A DNA stretch of 64,000 bases from Rhodosporidiobolus odoratus (taxonomy: Eukaryota > Basidiomycota > Microbotryomycetes > Sporidiobolales > Sporidiobolaceae): positions 1-64,000 of the forward strand of contig JAOANU010000026.1 of assembly GCA_034387635.1 (NCBI GenBank). The letters are read 5' to 3'. The notes under the pieces were generated by a model, which had not been told where the DNA came from, ran no database searches, and worked only from the letters and a program-made list of their open reading frames with translations. This document shows positions 21,310 through 32,039 of the stretch, in pieces. Made by a program: the position numbers and the translations under genes. The number at the start of each line of letters is the position of its first letter. Position 1 is the first letter of the stretch.

Positions 21310-24300
21310 ATGGCCTACGTCTTCAAGGTTTGCTCGCCGGCCGTCTCGTCTCCTTGATCACTGTGCTGACCAACCTCATCTGCTCCTCCCGCAGCGCGGT
21401 AAGCCTCAGCAGACGCGGTCGAGCATCTTTGCGGCTGCCATCTGCACATTTCTGACTGTTCGTATCGCGCAGACGGTCGTCGTGAGCAAGTCGCGTTCGA
21501 CAAGATGTAAGGTCCAGTTGTCCAATTCCCATATGCTACGACACTGAGTCTTCTGGCTTCTGCAGTACCGCGCGTATTAATAAACTATGCTATGGCCTCG
21601 ATATGAACCACGTTGAGCCGATCGAGGTGAGCTCGCCGAGGCCCCTTGCCTCTTTTCTGCACCTCAGCTGATGCTTGCCCTACCGCGACCAGATCACCAA
21701 GCGTGTTATCAATGGTGTCTATCAGGGCGTCACCACTGTCGAACTCGACAACCTCGCGGCTGAGACGGCAGCCTACATGACCACCCGTCATCCGGTACGC
21801 TGCTCTTTCCGCCTCGCATTCGCCTTGCACAAGCTGATCTGTTGTTCGAGCCTTTCAGGATTACGCCATTCTCGCCGCTCGCATCGCCATCTCGAACTTG
21901 CACAAGGAGACCAAAAAAACCTTCTCCCATGTCATCGAGGACTTGTACACATACGGTTCGCCCTCTCTCCTTGATCAGATGCGTAGAGCAGGCGCTGACT
22001 GAGTTTCACCGACGGCAGTCAACCCCAAGAATGGTCGCCCATCGAGTATGATTTCGGAGCAGACCTACGAAGTGGTCAAGGCCAACGCGGAGAAGCTCAA
22101 CAGCGCCGTCATCTACGACCGCGACTTCAGCTACGTACGCTGCACCTCGTTCTGCATCGGCAAGAAGTGTGTTCTCACGTATCCGTTCAACGCAGAACTA
22201 CTTCGGCTTCAAGACTCTCGAGCGGTCCTACCTGCTTCGCATCGATGGCAAGGTTGCCGAGCGCCCGCAACATATGCTCATGCGTGTCGCTGTGGGCATC
22301 CACGGCAGCGACATCGACCGCGCTATCCAGACCTACAACCTCATGTCCGAACGGTACTTTACCCACGCCTCACCTACCCTCTTCAACGCCGGCACGCCTC
22401 ATCCTCAGCTCTCTTCCTGCTTCCTCGTTACCATGAAGGATGACTCCATTGAAGGTATCTACGACACCCTCAAGACCTGTGCCCTCATCTCGAAGACTGC
22501 CGGCGGAATCGGTCTCTCAATCCACAACATCCGCGCGACGGGTTCCTACATCGCCGGCACCAACGGCTACTCAAACGGCATTGTCCCCATGCTGCGCGTC
22601 TACAACAACACCGCTCGCTACGTCGATCAGGGAGGAAACAAGCGACCCGGCGCCTTCGCCATCTACCTCGAGCCCTGGCACGCGGACATTTTCGACTTTC
22701 TCGATCTGCGCAAGAACCACGGCAAGGAAGAAGTTCGCGCTCGCGACCTGTTCTTCGCCCTCTGGATCCCCGACCTCTTCATGGAGCGCGTCGAGCAAGG
22801 CGGTGACTGGCCTCTATTCTGCCCGGCGGAGGCACCCGGGCTGCACGAGGTGTACGGCGACGAGTTCAAGGAGCTATTCGAGAAATACGAGAAGGAGGGG
22901 CGTGCCAAGAAGGTCCTTCCCGCCCAGAAGCTGTGGTACGCCATCTTGGAGGCGCAGGTGGAGACGGGCAACCCGTTCATGCTGTACAAGGACGCTGCCA
23001 ACAGTGCGTCTCTTTTCCGGCGTGACTGCCCACTCGCACACATAACTCATCTTTCCCGTCCACAGAGAAATCCAACCAGAAGAACCTCGGCACCATCAAA
23101 TCTTCAAACCTTTGCACCGAAATCATCGAGTACTCCGCGCCGGATGAATGGTGCGCTCAGGACCCCTCCCTCTCGTTCCGCACGTCGGCTCACAGTCCGT
23201 CATCTATATAGCGCCGTATGCAATCTCGCCTCGATCGCTTTGCCCTCATTCGTCAAGGGGGATGACTATGACTTCCAGAAACTTCACGACGTCGTCAAGG
23301 TCCGTTTGAGTTCGCCTCTCTCATGGTCCCGCGGTGCGCTTACCTTGCTACCATGCTTTCACAGGCCGTCGCCTTTAACTTGAACAAGATCATCGACGTC
23401 AACTACTACCCGGTCAAGGAGGCAGAGAACAGCAACATGCGCCATCGCCCCATCGGTATCGGTGTGCAAGGCCTCGCCGACGCCTTCATGGCGCTCCGCA
23501 TGCCTTTCGACTCGCCCGAAGCTCGCAAGCTCAACTTGCAGATTTTCGAGACCATTTACCATGCCGCCATCGAGTCTTCCTGCGACATGGCTCGCGAATA
23601 CGCTGCGACTCACCCGGGCGAGGATGGGTGGTACCCGTCATTCAAGCAGAACGGGGGCGCTCCTGCTTCTCGCGGTCAACTCCAGTTCGACCTGTGGAAC
23701 GTCACTCCGACGGACTTGTGGGATTGGGAGACCCTGAAGGGGCAGGTCGTCCAGCATGGCCTCCGCAACTCGCTCGTCTGCGCACCGATGCCGACTGCGT
23801 CCACCAGTCAGATCCTCGGCTTCAACGAGGCGTTTGAGCCGTACACCTCGTGCGTCTCGTCTCTCCGTTCGCGCCCGCTTCACCACTTGGAGACACGGTG
23901 CGCTTACATTCACCCGAGCGCAGCAACATCTACACCCGCCGTGTCCTTGCCGGCGAGTTCCAGATTGTCAACCCTTGGCTGCTCCGTGACCTCGTCGATC
24001 GCGGCCTCTGGAACGATGCCATGAAGAACACGATTATTGCTCACAACGGTTCCATCCAGAACGGTACGTTCATCTTCCACCTCTCTCTGGCTCGTGCAGT
24101 AACTGACATCTTGTTGATACAGTACCGGACATTCCCGATGACCTCAAGCGCATCTACAAGACGGTCTGGGAGATCTCGCAGAAGACCATCATCGACCTGT
24201 CGGCCGACCGCGGCGCCTTCATCGACCAGAGCCAGTCTCTCAACATCCACCTTTCCTCCCCGACCATGGCGCAATTGACTAGCATGCACTTCTACGGCTG

Positions 24301-24998
24301 GAAGAAGGGACTCAAGACGGGCATGGTGCGTTACCTTTCGCCGAACATCGACTGCGCAGACCTGGCCTGACGCTGCTTTTCCTCGTGTCGACAGTACTAC
24401 CTTCGGACTCGTGCGGCTGTCGGTGCCATCAAATTTACAGTCGACCAGCAGACTCTCAGTCAGTCTCTCACCTTCGCTTCCTTGCGTTGTGCTGTAAGTG
24501 TTCGTTCTGACTTTTCCGCCTCGCAGACCAAGCGAAAGCTGCGAACGCTAAGGGCCCGGCTGCGGTGCCGGCGAAACCCGCCGCCATTCGCGACATCACC
24601 AATGGCATGGCTCGCGCATCGCTTGCTACGCCCACGGTCAAGCGTCCTGACGGCAGCTCGTCTCCGTCTCCGTCTTCTTCTCCCGCGCCACTCTCACCGT
24701 CCGTCGGGGCCGAAGCCCACCCTCCTGTTGTGACCGCCGCCGCGCCACTTGCAGCGGCTTCCCCCGCTATTGAGGAACCCCCAGTCCCAGTTAGTGATGA
24801 CGGCGAGATTACGTTTGAGGAGGCAAAGAGGCGGGCCGAGCAGAGGCAGCTTGAAGAGGCAAAGTTGTTGTGCAGGTAAGTCATGTGTCATCCTCTTTGG
24901 GGAGCCGTCAAAGCCGTACTGACCCAACCTGCTTCTCTGCCTCTTCTCTCACTTGCAGCATCGAGAATAAGGAAGCATGTCTGATGTGTTCCGGGTAA
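21310..24998 (+). CDS. RNR1: Ribonucleoside-diphosphate reductase large subunit (class Ia), 16 exons, 897 aa
   Basis: Reduces ribonucleotides to deoxyribonucleotides in the cytosol together with the RNR2-type small subunit. Exons by frame and splice sites: 21310-21327, 21395-21398, 21473-21506, 21566-21626, 21693-21794, 21859-21955, 22019-22134, 22196-23003, 23066-23150, 23212-23299, 23365-23849, 23924-24063, 24123-24325, 24395-24458, 24527-24875, 24959-24998; they sum to 898 codons. The N-terminal ATP-cone starts [15 protein letters not shown]. Catalytic-site sequences are present: HPQLSSC (active-site Cys), NLCTEIIEY (N-x-C-x-E), [13 protein letters not shown] and [10 protein letters not shown]. 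It ends [11 protein letters not shown], the redox CxxC tail. The exon-15 linker before this tail is long and rich in Pro/Ala/Ser. Exon 2 is only 4 nt (see findings). Start chosen because it gives the family N-terminus. Confidence 0.96.
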
Positions 24999-25103
24999 GC
25001 CTGCTGCTGTCCCTTGCTGCATGCTATTATCTCGTACTTGTTTTCCTACGTCTTGTTTCCCTAGTCCGTAGCTGTAGCCAGTTGTTCTGCCACGCTTTCT
25101 TTC

Positions 25104-25203
25104 GCAGCCTTCTGTGACAATCCGCTCGTGAGGCCGTGAGGCAGCTGACAGCCGACTGCCTGGCTTGCGACCAACTTGCAGTGAGCAGTGAGAAGTCAAC
25201 CCG
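25104..25203 (-). repeat. Dispersed about 100-bp repeat R, copy 2
   Basis: Inverse copy of 19577-19673, placed between the RNR1 stop and the MED18 start. It may sit in the RNR1 3' UTR or the MED18 promoter. Confidence 0.75.
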
Positions 25204-25427
25204 GCCGTGACGTCCGCAAAAACAATTACAGACCATGATTTTTTCTCACAGAGTTCTCCTTTCTCTGCTTTACGCTATGCCAGGTCCCCGGTCACTCCCT
25301 ACTGTACCAAGCTGGGCTTGTTGTGCGCCCGTCACAATTGGATCGATGTGGGCTGGGGATTCAATAGTCTGACGTCTGCCAGCTGGCACATGTGCTCTTC
25401 CTGCTATCTTACATCCGCTGTCACCAC

Positions 25428-26282
25428 ATGACCACCGAAGTGTCCATCACTGGCACACTGCCTGCTGCGCTCTACTCTGCCGTCCTCGAACGCCTTTCGA
25501 GCTTCGGCGAAAGCGGCAGCGCGTTCACCCTCACCGAGCAAGTCTTCGGCCGCACAGCGTCAAGCGCAACCATACTGTCTGCCGTGGACATTTTGGGACC
25601 CTCCGCAGCAACCTACGTGAAAGTCAAGGCCCTGCGGCTCAGAAGCCAGAAGGCAGGGGAAGCACAACAATGGTCCGTCTCCTGCTCCTGAGAACCGGTG
25701 CGCATGATGAGATTGCTTCCACTGCCACACAGGACGATACAGGTTAACCAGAGACCCGAGCCGCAACGGACTGCGCCGCGAGCGATGCAACACGGCGTGA
25801 ACGAGTTCGCAACGAAAGAAGGCAGTCATCCCGCTGCGCTTGTACGCTCCCTGGGCTTTCGGTAAGAGTTGCGACCGTCGATCGCGGACAGCGACTGATC
25901 TACGCTCGACTCGATAGGGGGCCGACGTTCAGCCTACATTCTCGCGGCGTCCGGTTTCAGCGAGGTCAGGTTCTGATTGACGTTTTCCAGCTATTCGAAG
26001 TGAGCCAAGCTTTGAACTGGTAGAGGCCGCGCTAAACAGGTTCGACTACAGTCACCCGAAGCCGCAAACCCCTTGGACGCGGCCAACTACGTCGTCACTG
26101 CCAGTGCACGCTTTTCTTCCGCTCAGCCTGTCGCTCGCCCGTCCTCTGGCGCACCCGGACCACCTCAGCCGTCACAAGGTGCCAGCACATCGTCGGCAGA
26201 GGTACGAGAGGCCGCATTGACCAGCATTGAGCAGGTAGCTGGGGCCTTGAAAGGGCTCGTAGACCTGTCCCGAGTGGATTAG
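25428..26282 (+). CDS. MED18: Mediator complex subunit 18 (head module), 232 aa
   Basis: Exons 25428-25672, 25733-25861, 25918-25999 and 26040-26282 give an intact 232-aa frame. Recognised by the Med18/Srb5 pattern: N-terminal strand-helix (SITGTLPAALYSAVLERL), central W then a PEP-containing segment, LGFR followed by SLHSRGVRFQRGQVLIDVFQ, and the typical end LKGLVDLSRVD. Med18 pairs with Med20 in the head module of Mediator and contacts RNA polymerase II in the nucleus. The insert AQPVARPSSGAPGPPQPSQG near the C-terminus is low complexity. An upstream in-frame ATG at 25392 would add 12 residues; 25428 is preferred since it begins the conserved part. Convergent with the next gene (153 bp apart). 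Confidence 0.82.
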
Positions 26283-26435
26283 CTTGACACCATTTGCTCT
26301 CTCGCCTGCCCGTGCAAGGTCAAGAGGAAGGAAAGCTTGCGACTAGGTAGGACAACGACACCACAGAACTACTTCCGAGACCTGCCCCACTGGTGTTCCT
26401 GCTTCGTCCTGGCGACTGCGCCCATCGTCAGTCTA

Positions 26436-27213
26436 CTATCGCCGTTCGCACCTACTCTCGTCGTGTGTCGTCCTGCACCCGATATCGCAGTACTTGAGTC
26501 CGCACCTCATGCAGGCGTACTTGGGCTTGTAACCGCAGACGGAGCAGAGCTGGAGGGGGGGTCTCGCAGATGGAGGTGCGACGGCTGTGAGGTAGGTAGG
26601 CTGGTTTTTCGGGCGGTTTGACAGATTCTGTCGTACTCAGATGGTCAGAGTCAAAGTCTTTGACCTAGAGAGGAAGGAGGCCAGAAGAACGAAAACTGGC
26701 TGAAAGGGAAGTCCAGCGGAGAAGCGCACCGATTCGTCCAGCAGTGTTGCCAGATTCTTGCGATACATGAGGAGTGACCGTACTGCCATCGGTCTTTTCT
26801 TCTTGCGCCCTGTACGTGACCGGACCAGCACGTACGCGGAGGGAAGGAAAAAGCGAGAAAAGAGAGAGAGGCAGTCGGTCAGCCTGAGGCCGCGGGGCAA
26901 CAAACAGCCGGTTGGTCGCACCTTGAGCATCCTTCTCGTCCGACAGGGCAGACGGGCCTTTGCTGCTGTCGTCGTCGTTGTCTTCGCCATAAGCTGTGGG
27001 ACCCGTGGTAGGTTCGGTGTAGTTTGTTCGCTCGAGGTCGTTGAGATGGCGCTTAACTCGTCGCGCGACATACTCTGAATCGGCGATGACAGCCGAAGGG
27101 GCAGCGGCGCGGGTTGCTGGAGTAGAAAAGAGGGAGGTGAGCGATTCGAGGAGGAGAAAGAGGTGAGTCCGAGACTTACGCTGCCTGCGGTCCTTTCTCC
27201 CGGTACCTAGCAT
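26436..27213 (-). CDS. VPS71: zf-HIT protein, ZNHIT1/Vps71(Swc6) family, 161 aa
   Basis: Minus-strand exons 27213-27180, 27116-26922, 26809-26730, 26664-26637 and 26584-26436 give 161 residues. The middle contains RRVKRHLNDLERTNY and GRKKKRPMAVRSLLMYRKNL, the basic family region before the zinc finger. The C-terminus is a zf-HIT finger: CSVCG, CMRCG, YCDIGC, H and C. Vps71/ZNHIT1 is a subunit of the SWR1/SRCAP complex that exchanges H2A for H2A.Z. Exon 4 is 28 nt and is needed to join LLDES to HLTVAPPSARPP, which resembles the YLTA-PPS motif of the human protein. Divergent from RPN11 with 129 bp between the two start codons, so they probably share a promoter. Confidence 0.88.
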
Positions 27214-27342
27214 GTCCGTAAGCTGCTCGATAGTGTGTATGCGGCAGTAAGAGAGATCCAGAGGAAGTCAACTTGTGTCGAAGAGCTGACGACCTCTCCT
27301 CGCTTTCCTCGCACGCACACACACCCTCGACTCAAACTAGTC

Positions 27343-28951
27343 AGTAAGCCAAGTCTGTCACTTGCAAACTTTACAATGCTAAAACAGCAGCATGTATCAC
27401 AGTGGATCTGCAACGCTTGATGGGACAACTCGGCGGCGGGGCGGCACCTCAACCGGGAGGAGACCATCCAACAAACGATAACGCGGAAACGGTTCATATC
27501 TCATCACTCGCTCTACTCAAGGTGCGCATCCGTCCTCTCCAGGCCCAGTACGCGGGAGTGACGAGAAGCTGACGTCGTAATGTTCACTCTCACCTCGCCT
27601 TGTTGCCATTGCCGTCCCGCGTCTCGCAGATGCTCAAACACGGCCGAGCAGGCGTACCTCTAGAGGTCATGGGTTTGATGCTGGGAGACTTTGTCGACGA
27701 GTACACCGTTCGGGTCATCGGTGCGTTGACTTTTCCTTCGCTCGAGGCTGCTTCCCTGTTCCCCCGCTCGGCATAGGCCGAAACATTGAAGGCAGTCATG
27801 CTTCCGTTGAGTGGGGCTCAGACGGGACTCGAGGAGGAAGCGAGACGTCCTCTCAACGGGGAAGAGATTCTGACCTTGTCTTCGCACTCGCTCTGCGAAC
27901 CGCAGATGTATTTGCTATGCCTCAGAGCGGTACGGGAGTTTCAGTCGAGGCAGTAGACCCAGTCTTCCAGACGAAGATGCTTGATATGCTCAAGCAGACT
28001 GGGCGGTGCGTCTTTTCATCAGTTCTACTCTTGCGTTGGTTTGTTTAGCAGAGACTGATGATCCTGGCACGGCGCAACAGACCAGAGATGGTCGTCGGAT
28101 GGTACCACTCTCACCCTGGCTTTGGTTGCTGGCTTTCCAGCGTAGACGTCAACACTCAGCAGGTGCGCCGCTTCCTTTCTTTCTTCACCTCCTCATTTCA
28201 TCTTAGCTTACCTATACCACCCGCCTCAACTTCTACCATGTACCTCACCCTCCTGCGCGACGCCACTCTCAGTCCTTCGAGCAACTCAACCCCCGCGCTG
28301 TCGCCGTTGTCATCGATCCGATTCAGTCCGTCAAGGGCAAGGTCGTCATCGATGCGTTCCGGAGTATCAGCCCGCAACAGATCATGATGGGATTGGAGCC
28401 GAGGCAGAGCACGAGTAACGTAGGACACCTGAACCAACCGAGTATCCAGGTGAGTAACCGCTTCCCGCTTAGATTGTCCAAGGTTGTACTTACCCTCCTG
28501 ATTGATTGCAGGCTCTCATCCACGGTCTGAATCGCCACTACTACTCAATCGCGATTGCGTACCGCAAGACCGACCTCGAACAATCGATGCTTTTGAACCT
28601 GCACAAGAAGAACTGGACAGAGGGGTTGAAGTTGAGGGATTGGCAGCAGATGAAGGAGAGTAACGAGGAGAGCATCAAGGTACGTCGCTGCACACCATTT
28701 CTTCTTGACTCGATTCTCCACCTAGAAAACGACTGACCCTTCATCCCTTGTGCCCGCAGCGCATGCTGCAACTTTCGAAGACGTACACGGATTCCGTCAA
28801 AGAAGAAGCTACTCTGACTGCACAACAGCTCAAGACGCGACACGTCGGCAAGCAGGATCCCAAGCGACACCTGGAAGAGGCGGTTGAGAAGGCTATGGGT
28901 GACTCGATTTTGCAGAGTTTGGGAACGATGTTGAGTTTGGGCGCACTCTAG
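27343..28951 (+). CDS. RPN11: 26S proteasome regulatory subunit Rpn11 (JAMM deubiquitinase), 309 aa
   Basis: Removes ubiquitin chains from substrates at the proteasome lid. Exons 27343 (single base), 27403-27521, 27630-27720, 27906-28005, 28081-28162, 28273-28449, 28512-28679 and 28760-28951 give 310 codons, the usual length. The catalytic Zn motif is [17 protein letters not shown]. Conserved runs include [36 protein letters not shown] and [13 protein letters not shown]. The start is preferred at A(27343)|TG(27403), because splicing GTAAGCC...CACAG yields [10 protein letters not shown], matching the MDRLQRLM start of the family. If that intron is not used, the ATG at 27420 (same frame) loses six residues. 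Convergent with the next gene. Confidence 0.95.
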
Positions 28952-29210
28952 AGACTGGGCTCAAGCCGAATGAAGTAGTGTAAGACAAGATCAATAAGCT
29001 GTTCTTGTGGTGTAGAGAACTACGCAAGACTAAGCGAGAAGAGCCAGCTTTAACGACTTCACATTCGGCTGTTCCGCCAAGCCGCGCAGAACTTGCCGAC
29101 GCTGCCTGGATGATGCTAACCGCACAGGCGTGCCTAGGCAGCTATTGGAAGACTAGCCTGACACACCCTGTTCTGCACAACCAGAGTAGCGAGACAGACC
29201 GAGCTGAATC

Positions 29211-30626
29211 TCATTCCTCTGCTTCTTCCGCATCGCCCTCTATCGCGTCGAACCTGTCCCGGGCTCCGCTTCGACTCTTTCTCCACACCTCCATCCAGCC
29301 TCGCTGCTTCTCCCTTTCCTCCTCTTTCACCCCCTCTCCCTGTTCGATAGCTGCCTCGAGCGCCTTCCCCAACTCCTCATCAACACTCTCAACTTCCTCT
29401 ACTCCTTCTTCCACTTCTTCCGGATCCTGCGGTCCTTCGAGCGAGGCGCAGACGTCGTCAAAGACGGACGAAAGCCTTTGTGAGAGCGTATGCGCGGCGG
29501 AGAGGAATGCTGCGGTAGAGAGCGCCGCCGCGAGGGATGGACAGGGCGAAGAAGGGCCAGTGATGAGCAGGAGACGGTGCAATAACAGTCGGGAGAGGCG
29601 AAGGAGGGTATAGACGGTCGAGGCGCGGGATTGCTCCCGTTCAGAGAGGGGTTTTGAGGTGAAGTCGTCGTCGTCGACGTCGTCTTCCTCCTCTTCGTCT
29701 TCCGCCTCTTCTCCCCCGTGCGACAGCGCAGCGGCAGCCAGTGTTTCGCTCAAATCCTTCACCTCTCCAAGCGCATCGTCCATCAACTCCAGACTTCCCT
29801 TCCAGCTAGCCCTGACCGCTTCCAGCTCGCTCTGCGGCAGGGTCCCAGCTTGTTCGGCGAAGCCCCAAAAGACCTTGGCAGAAGAGAGGAGGGTGTCGCG
29901 TAGCTTCTTCGCAACAGCGCCGGTTTGAGGAGGACAAGGAGGCAGAAGGGGGCTGCAGGCACCGAGGAAGGTGGCGAGGGACTCGAGGGCTTCGGTGACG
30001 GTCCAGCTGCGCGGTACAAGACGAACGTCAGTCGTGAGACAGCGAAGCTTCGACGAGATGTGGCTTTTCTTTGCGCAGGCTACGCGTTGAATAGCAGTAC
30101 CGAGGCTCTGAACAGCTTGCTGCGAGGTCCTTGCGCTCCGTAGTACCACCGAGTACACGGCGTCAGCCCCAACACCCCCTTGGTACATTGCGGAGGTCGC
30201 GTGAACCTCAGCAGAACAAACGAGAAAAGACGCTCTGGCGCACATCGGCTGTAACCTTCGTTCGCTTACGCAGAGAGGGCAAGTAACGACAGAACGAACG
30301 TACACTAGTCTTTTGGCCAACACACTTTGCCGTCCTCCCAATTCTTCAAAGGCAAACTTTACTTTTCCAGCCAAATCGTCGACCTTGACCAGGGTCTGGC
30401 TGACGGCGTCTTGACTGGCTGGGGGGTTGAGGGCGAGGCACAGTGCGGTGACCTCTTTCGAGAGGAGAGCGATGAGGGATACGAGGTCGGATCGGATGAG
30501 GTCGACTGAAGGAGGATTGGAAGAAGAGGAAGAAGTGAAGGAGGAGGGCTGCTTGATGAGGGCGAGGAGAGCGTTGATGGATGCTTGTAGTGTTGTGACT
30601 TGGTTCTTGGGTAATGACGCGGCCAT
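29211..30626 (-). CDS. GCIP (cyclin-D1-binding protein 1)-like protein, 372 aa
   Basis: Exon 30626-30304 spliced to 30006-29211 (GTACG...CGCAG) gives 373 codons in frame. The protein is all-helical. The N-terminus has a LSKEVTALCLALNPPAS stretch followed by VKVDDLAGKVKFAFEELG, then WTVTEALESLATFLGA and repeated Leu-rich helices, with an acidic insert (EEAEDEEEEDDVDDDDF). This layout fits the GCIP/CCNDBP1 family, helical proteins binding cyclin D or bHLH factors in animals; the fungal role is unknown to me. The 297-nt intron has no stop and is a multiple of three, so the retained form would be 471 aa. Divergent from ARL8 (211 bp between starts). Moderate confidence in the family, higher that it is a gene. 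Confidence 0.65.
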   Translation of the reverse strand: MAASLPKNQVTTLQASINALLALIKQPSSFTSSSSSNPPSVDLIRSDLVSLIALLSKEVTALCLALNPPASQDAVSQTLVKVDDLAGKVKFAFEELGGRQSVLAKRLVYVRSVVTCPLCVSERRLQPMCARASFLVCSAEVHATSAMYQGGVGADAVYSVVLRSARTSQQAVQSLGTAIQRVACAKKSHISSKLRCLTTDVRLVPRSWTVTEALESLATFLGACSPLLPPCPPQTGAVAKKLRDTLLSSAKVFWGFAEQAGTLPQSELEAVRASWKGSLELMDDALGEVKDLSETLAAAALSHGGEEAEDEEEEDDVDDDDFTSKPLSEREQSRASTVYTLLRLSRLLLHRLLLITGPSSPCPSLAAALSTAAFLSAAHTLSQRLSSVFDDVCASLEGPQDPEEVEEGVEEVESVDEELGKALEAAIEQGEGVKEEEREKQRGWMEVWRKSRSGARDRFDAIEGDAEEAEE

Positions 30627-30837
30627 GTCTAGCTAGTTTTGAAGGACACGAATGAGAAACGGGGAGCAGAGAATGGAAGAAGTGGGAGACTCGACCTTAG
30701 TTGTCCCCAGTCGTCTGACTGAGGGAGCTGCTCGGCAAGACTTACAGCACTATCTCAGCTACTCCGCCGACATCGTACAGAACTGTCGCAACTCGGATTT
30801 CCCTTCTCCTCCTCCTCATCGTCCACCCTTCGCGTCC

Positions 30838-31853
30838 ATGTTCCGCGCTTTTCTCGACTGGCTCAGATCCTTGTTCTGGTCATCTCAGCTTGATATAGCA
30901 TGCATCGGACTGCAGAATGCGGGAAAGGTGCGTCCCCTCTCTGTATTCGGGCTGAGATAGGAAGAGCTGATCAAGTGGGGGTCGATCGGGCTGGTGTGCT
31001 ACAGACTAGCCTGGTCAATGTTCTTACTAGGAACGAGTTCAGCGAGAGTATGATTCCTACAGTGTACGCTCACCCCGCCTATCCCAACGATAAGGACCGG
31101 CTAACTTCGACTTGATGCCGTCTTCCCCGACCATTCTGCTCCCGTTCAGCGGCTTCAATCTGCGAAAGATACAGAAGGGCAATGTCGTACGTACAGTCCG
31201 CCTCGCCTTTGCTGTCTATGCTGACCGCTCTGCCAAACAGACTCTGAAAGTCTGGGGTTCGTCCCTTTCCTTTTCCTCCTAACTGAACTTCGCTCTGAAC
31301 CAGTGCTTGTCCTCGCCGTCAGATCTCGCCGGCCAACCTCGCTTCCGCTCTATCTGGGAACGCTACTGCGTCGGCGTCTCGGCCATCGTCTGGGTCCTCG
31401 ACAGCGCCGACCGAGAGACCTTCCCCACCGCTCGAGCAGAACTTGCTTCGCTGCTGCAGAAACCCGAGCTAGCAGGCATACCGTTACTGGTGAAGCCACG
31501 TGCTCTCTCGTGTGCTCGCGGCACAACTGACTGAAGTGCCTGTGCAGGTCCTGGCAAACAAGAATGACTTGAAAGAGCATGCCAAGGTAGACGAGGTTAT
31601 CAAGGACCTTGACTTGCGAGGGGTGGTCAACAGGGAGGTCAGCGTGTATAGTATCTCCGGTACGCTCTGCCTGCCTCGTCCATGGTCCTAGCTGCTCGCT
31701 GATCAAGTGCTGCCTGAATTACAGCCAAATCAAGTCACAATATCGATGTCACACTCTCATGGTACGCTGCGCTCCCTACCTTTACGATATTGGCACAACG
31801 GGTAATTTGCTTGACGCTACTACCGCATAAAAAGGCTATTGAAGCGCGCATAA
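30838..31853 (+). CDS. ARL8: Arf-like small GTPase ARL8, 178 aa
   Basis: Exons 30838-30927, 31005-31063, 31150-31186, 31241-31256, 31323-31489, 31548-31659, 31725-31761 and 31835-31853 total 179 codons. GTP-binding motifs: P-loop GLQNAGKTS, switch [27 protein letters not shown] and NKND. The sequence [19 protein letters not shown] is diagnostic of the ARL8 branch, as is the N-terminal amphipathic helix ([14 protein letters not shown]) that replaces the myristoylation site. ARL8 positions lysosomes/vacuoles and links them to tethering complexes and motors. Three exons are under 40 nt. The last intron ends ATAAAAAG without a pyrimidine tract, yet the frame needs it. Confidence 0.95.
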
Positions 31854-32039
31854 CCACCCTATGTTTCTTCCGTTTCCCCCGTTTCTTCCGTCTTACCAAT
31901 ACGTGATCCCTTCGTCAGTCTGTCGTAGCTGTTGTTGTACCTGTCCATATCACTCCACGCCACAGGCAAACGCGCCGAAACAATGTTACTACTCCTCCTT
32001 CTTTGCTTTGTCTCTTTTTGTCTCCTGCTTTTCACTGCT

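Noticed and set aside
22663..23043. Minus-strand frame across RNR1 exon 8
   Set aside because: Antisense to highly conserved RNR1 catalytic sequence; no independent signal.
27420..27531. RPN11 starting at ATG 27420
   Set aside because: Possible, but it loses the conserved LQRL start that the upstream intron restores; kept as an alternative.
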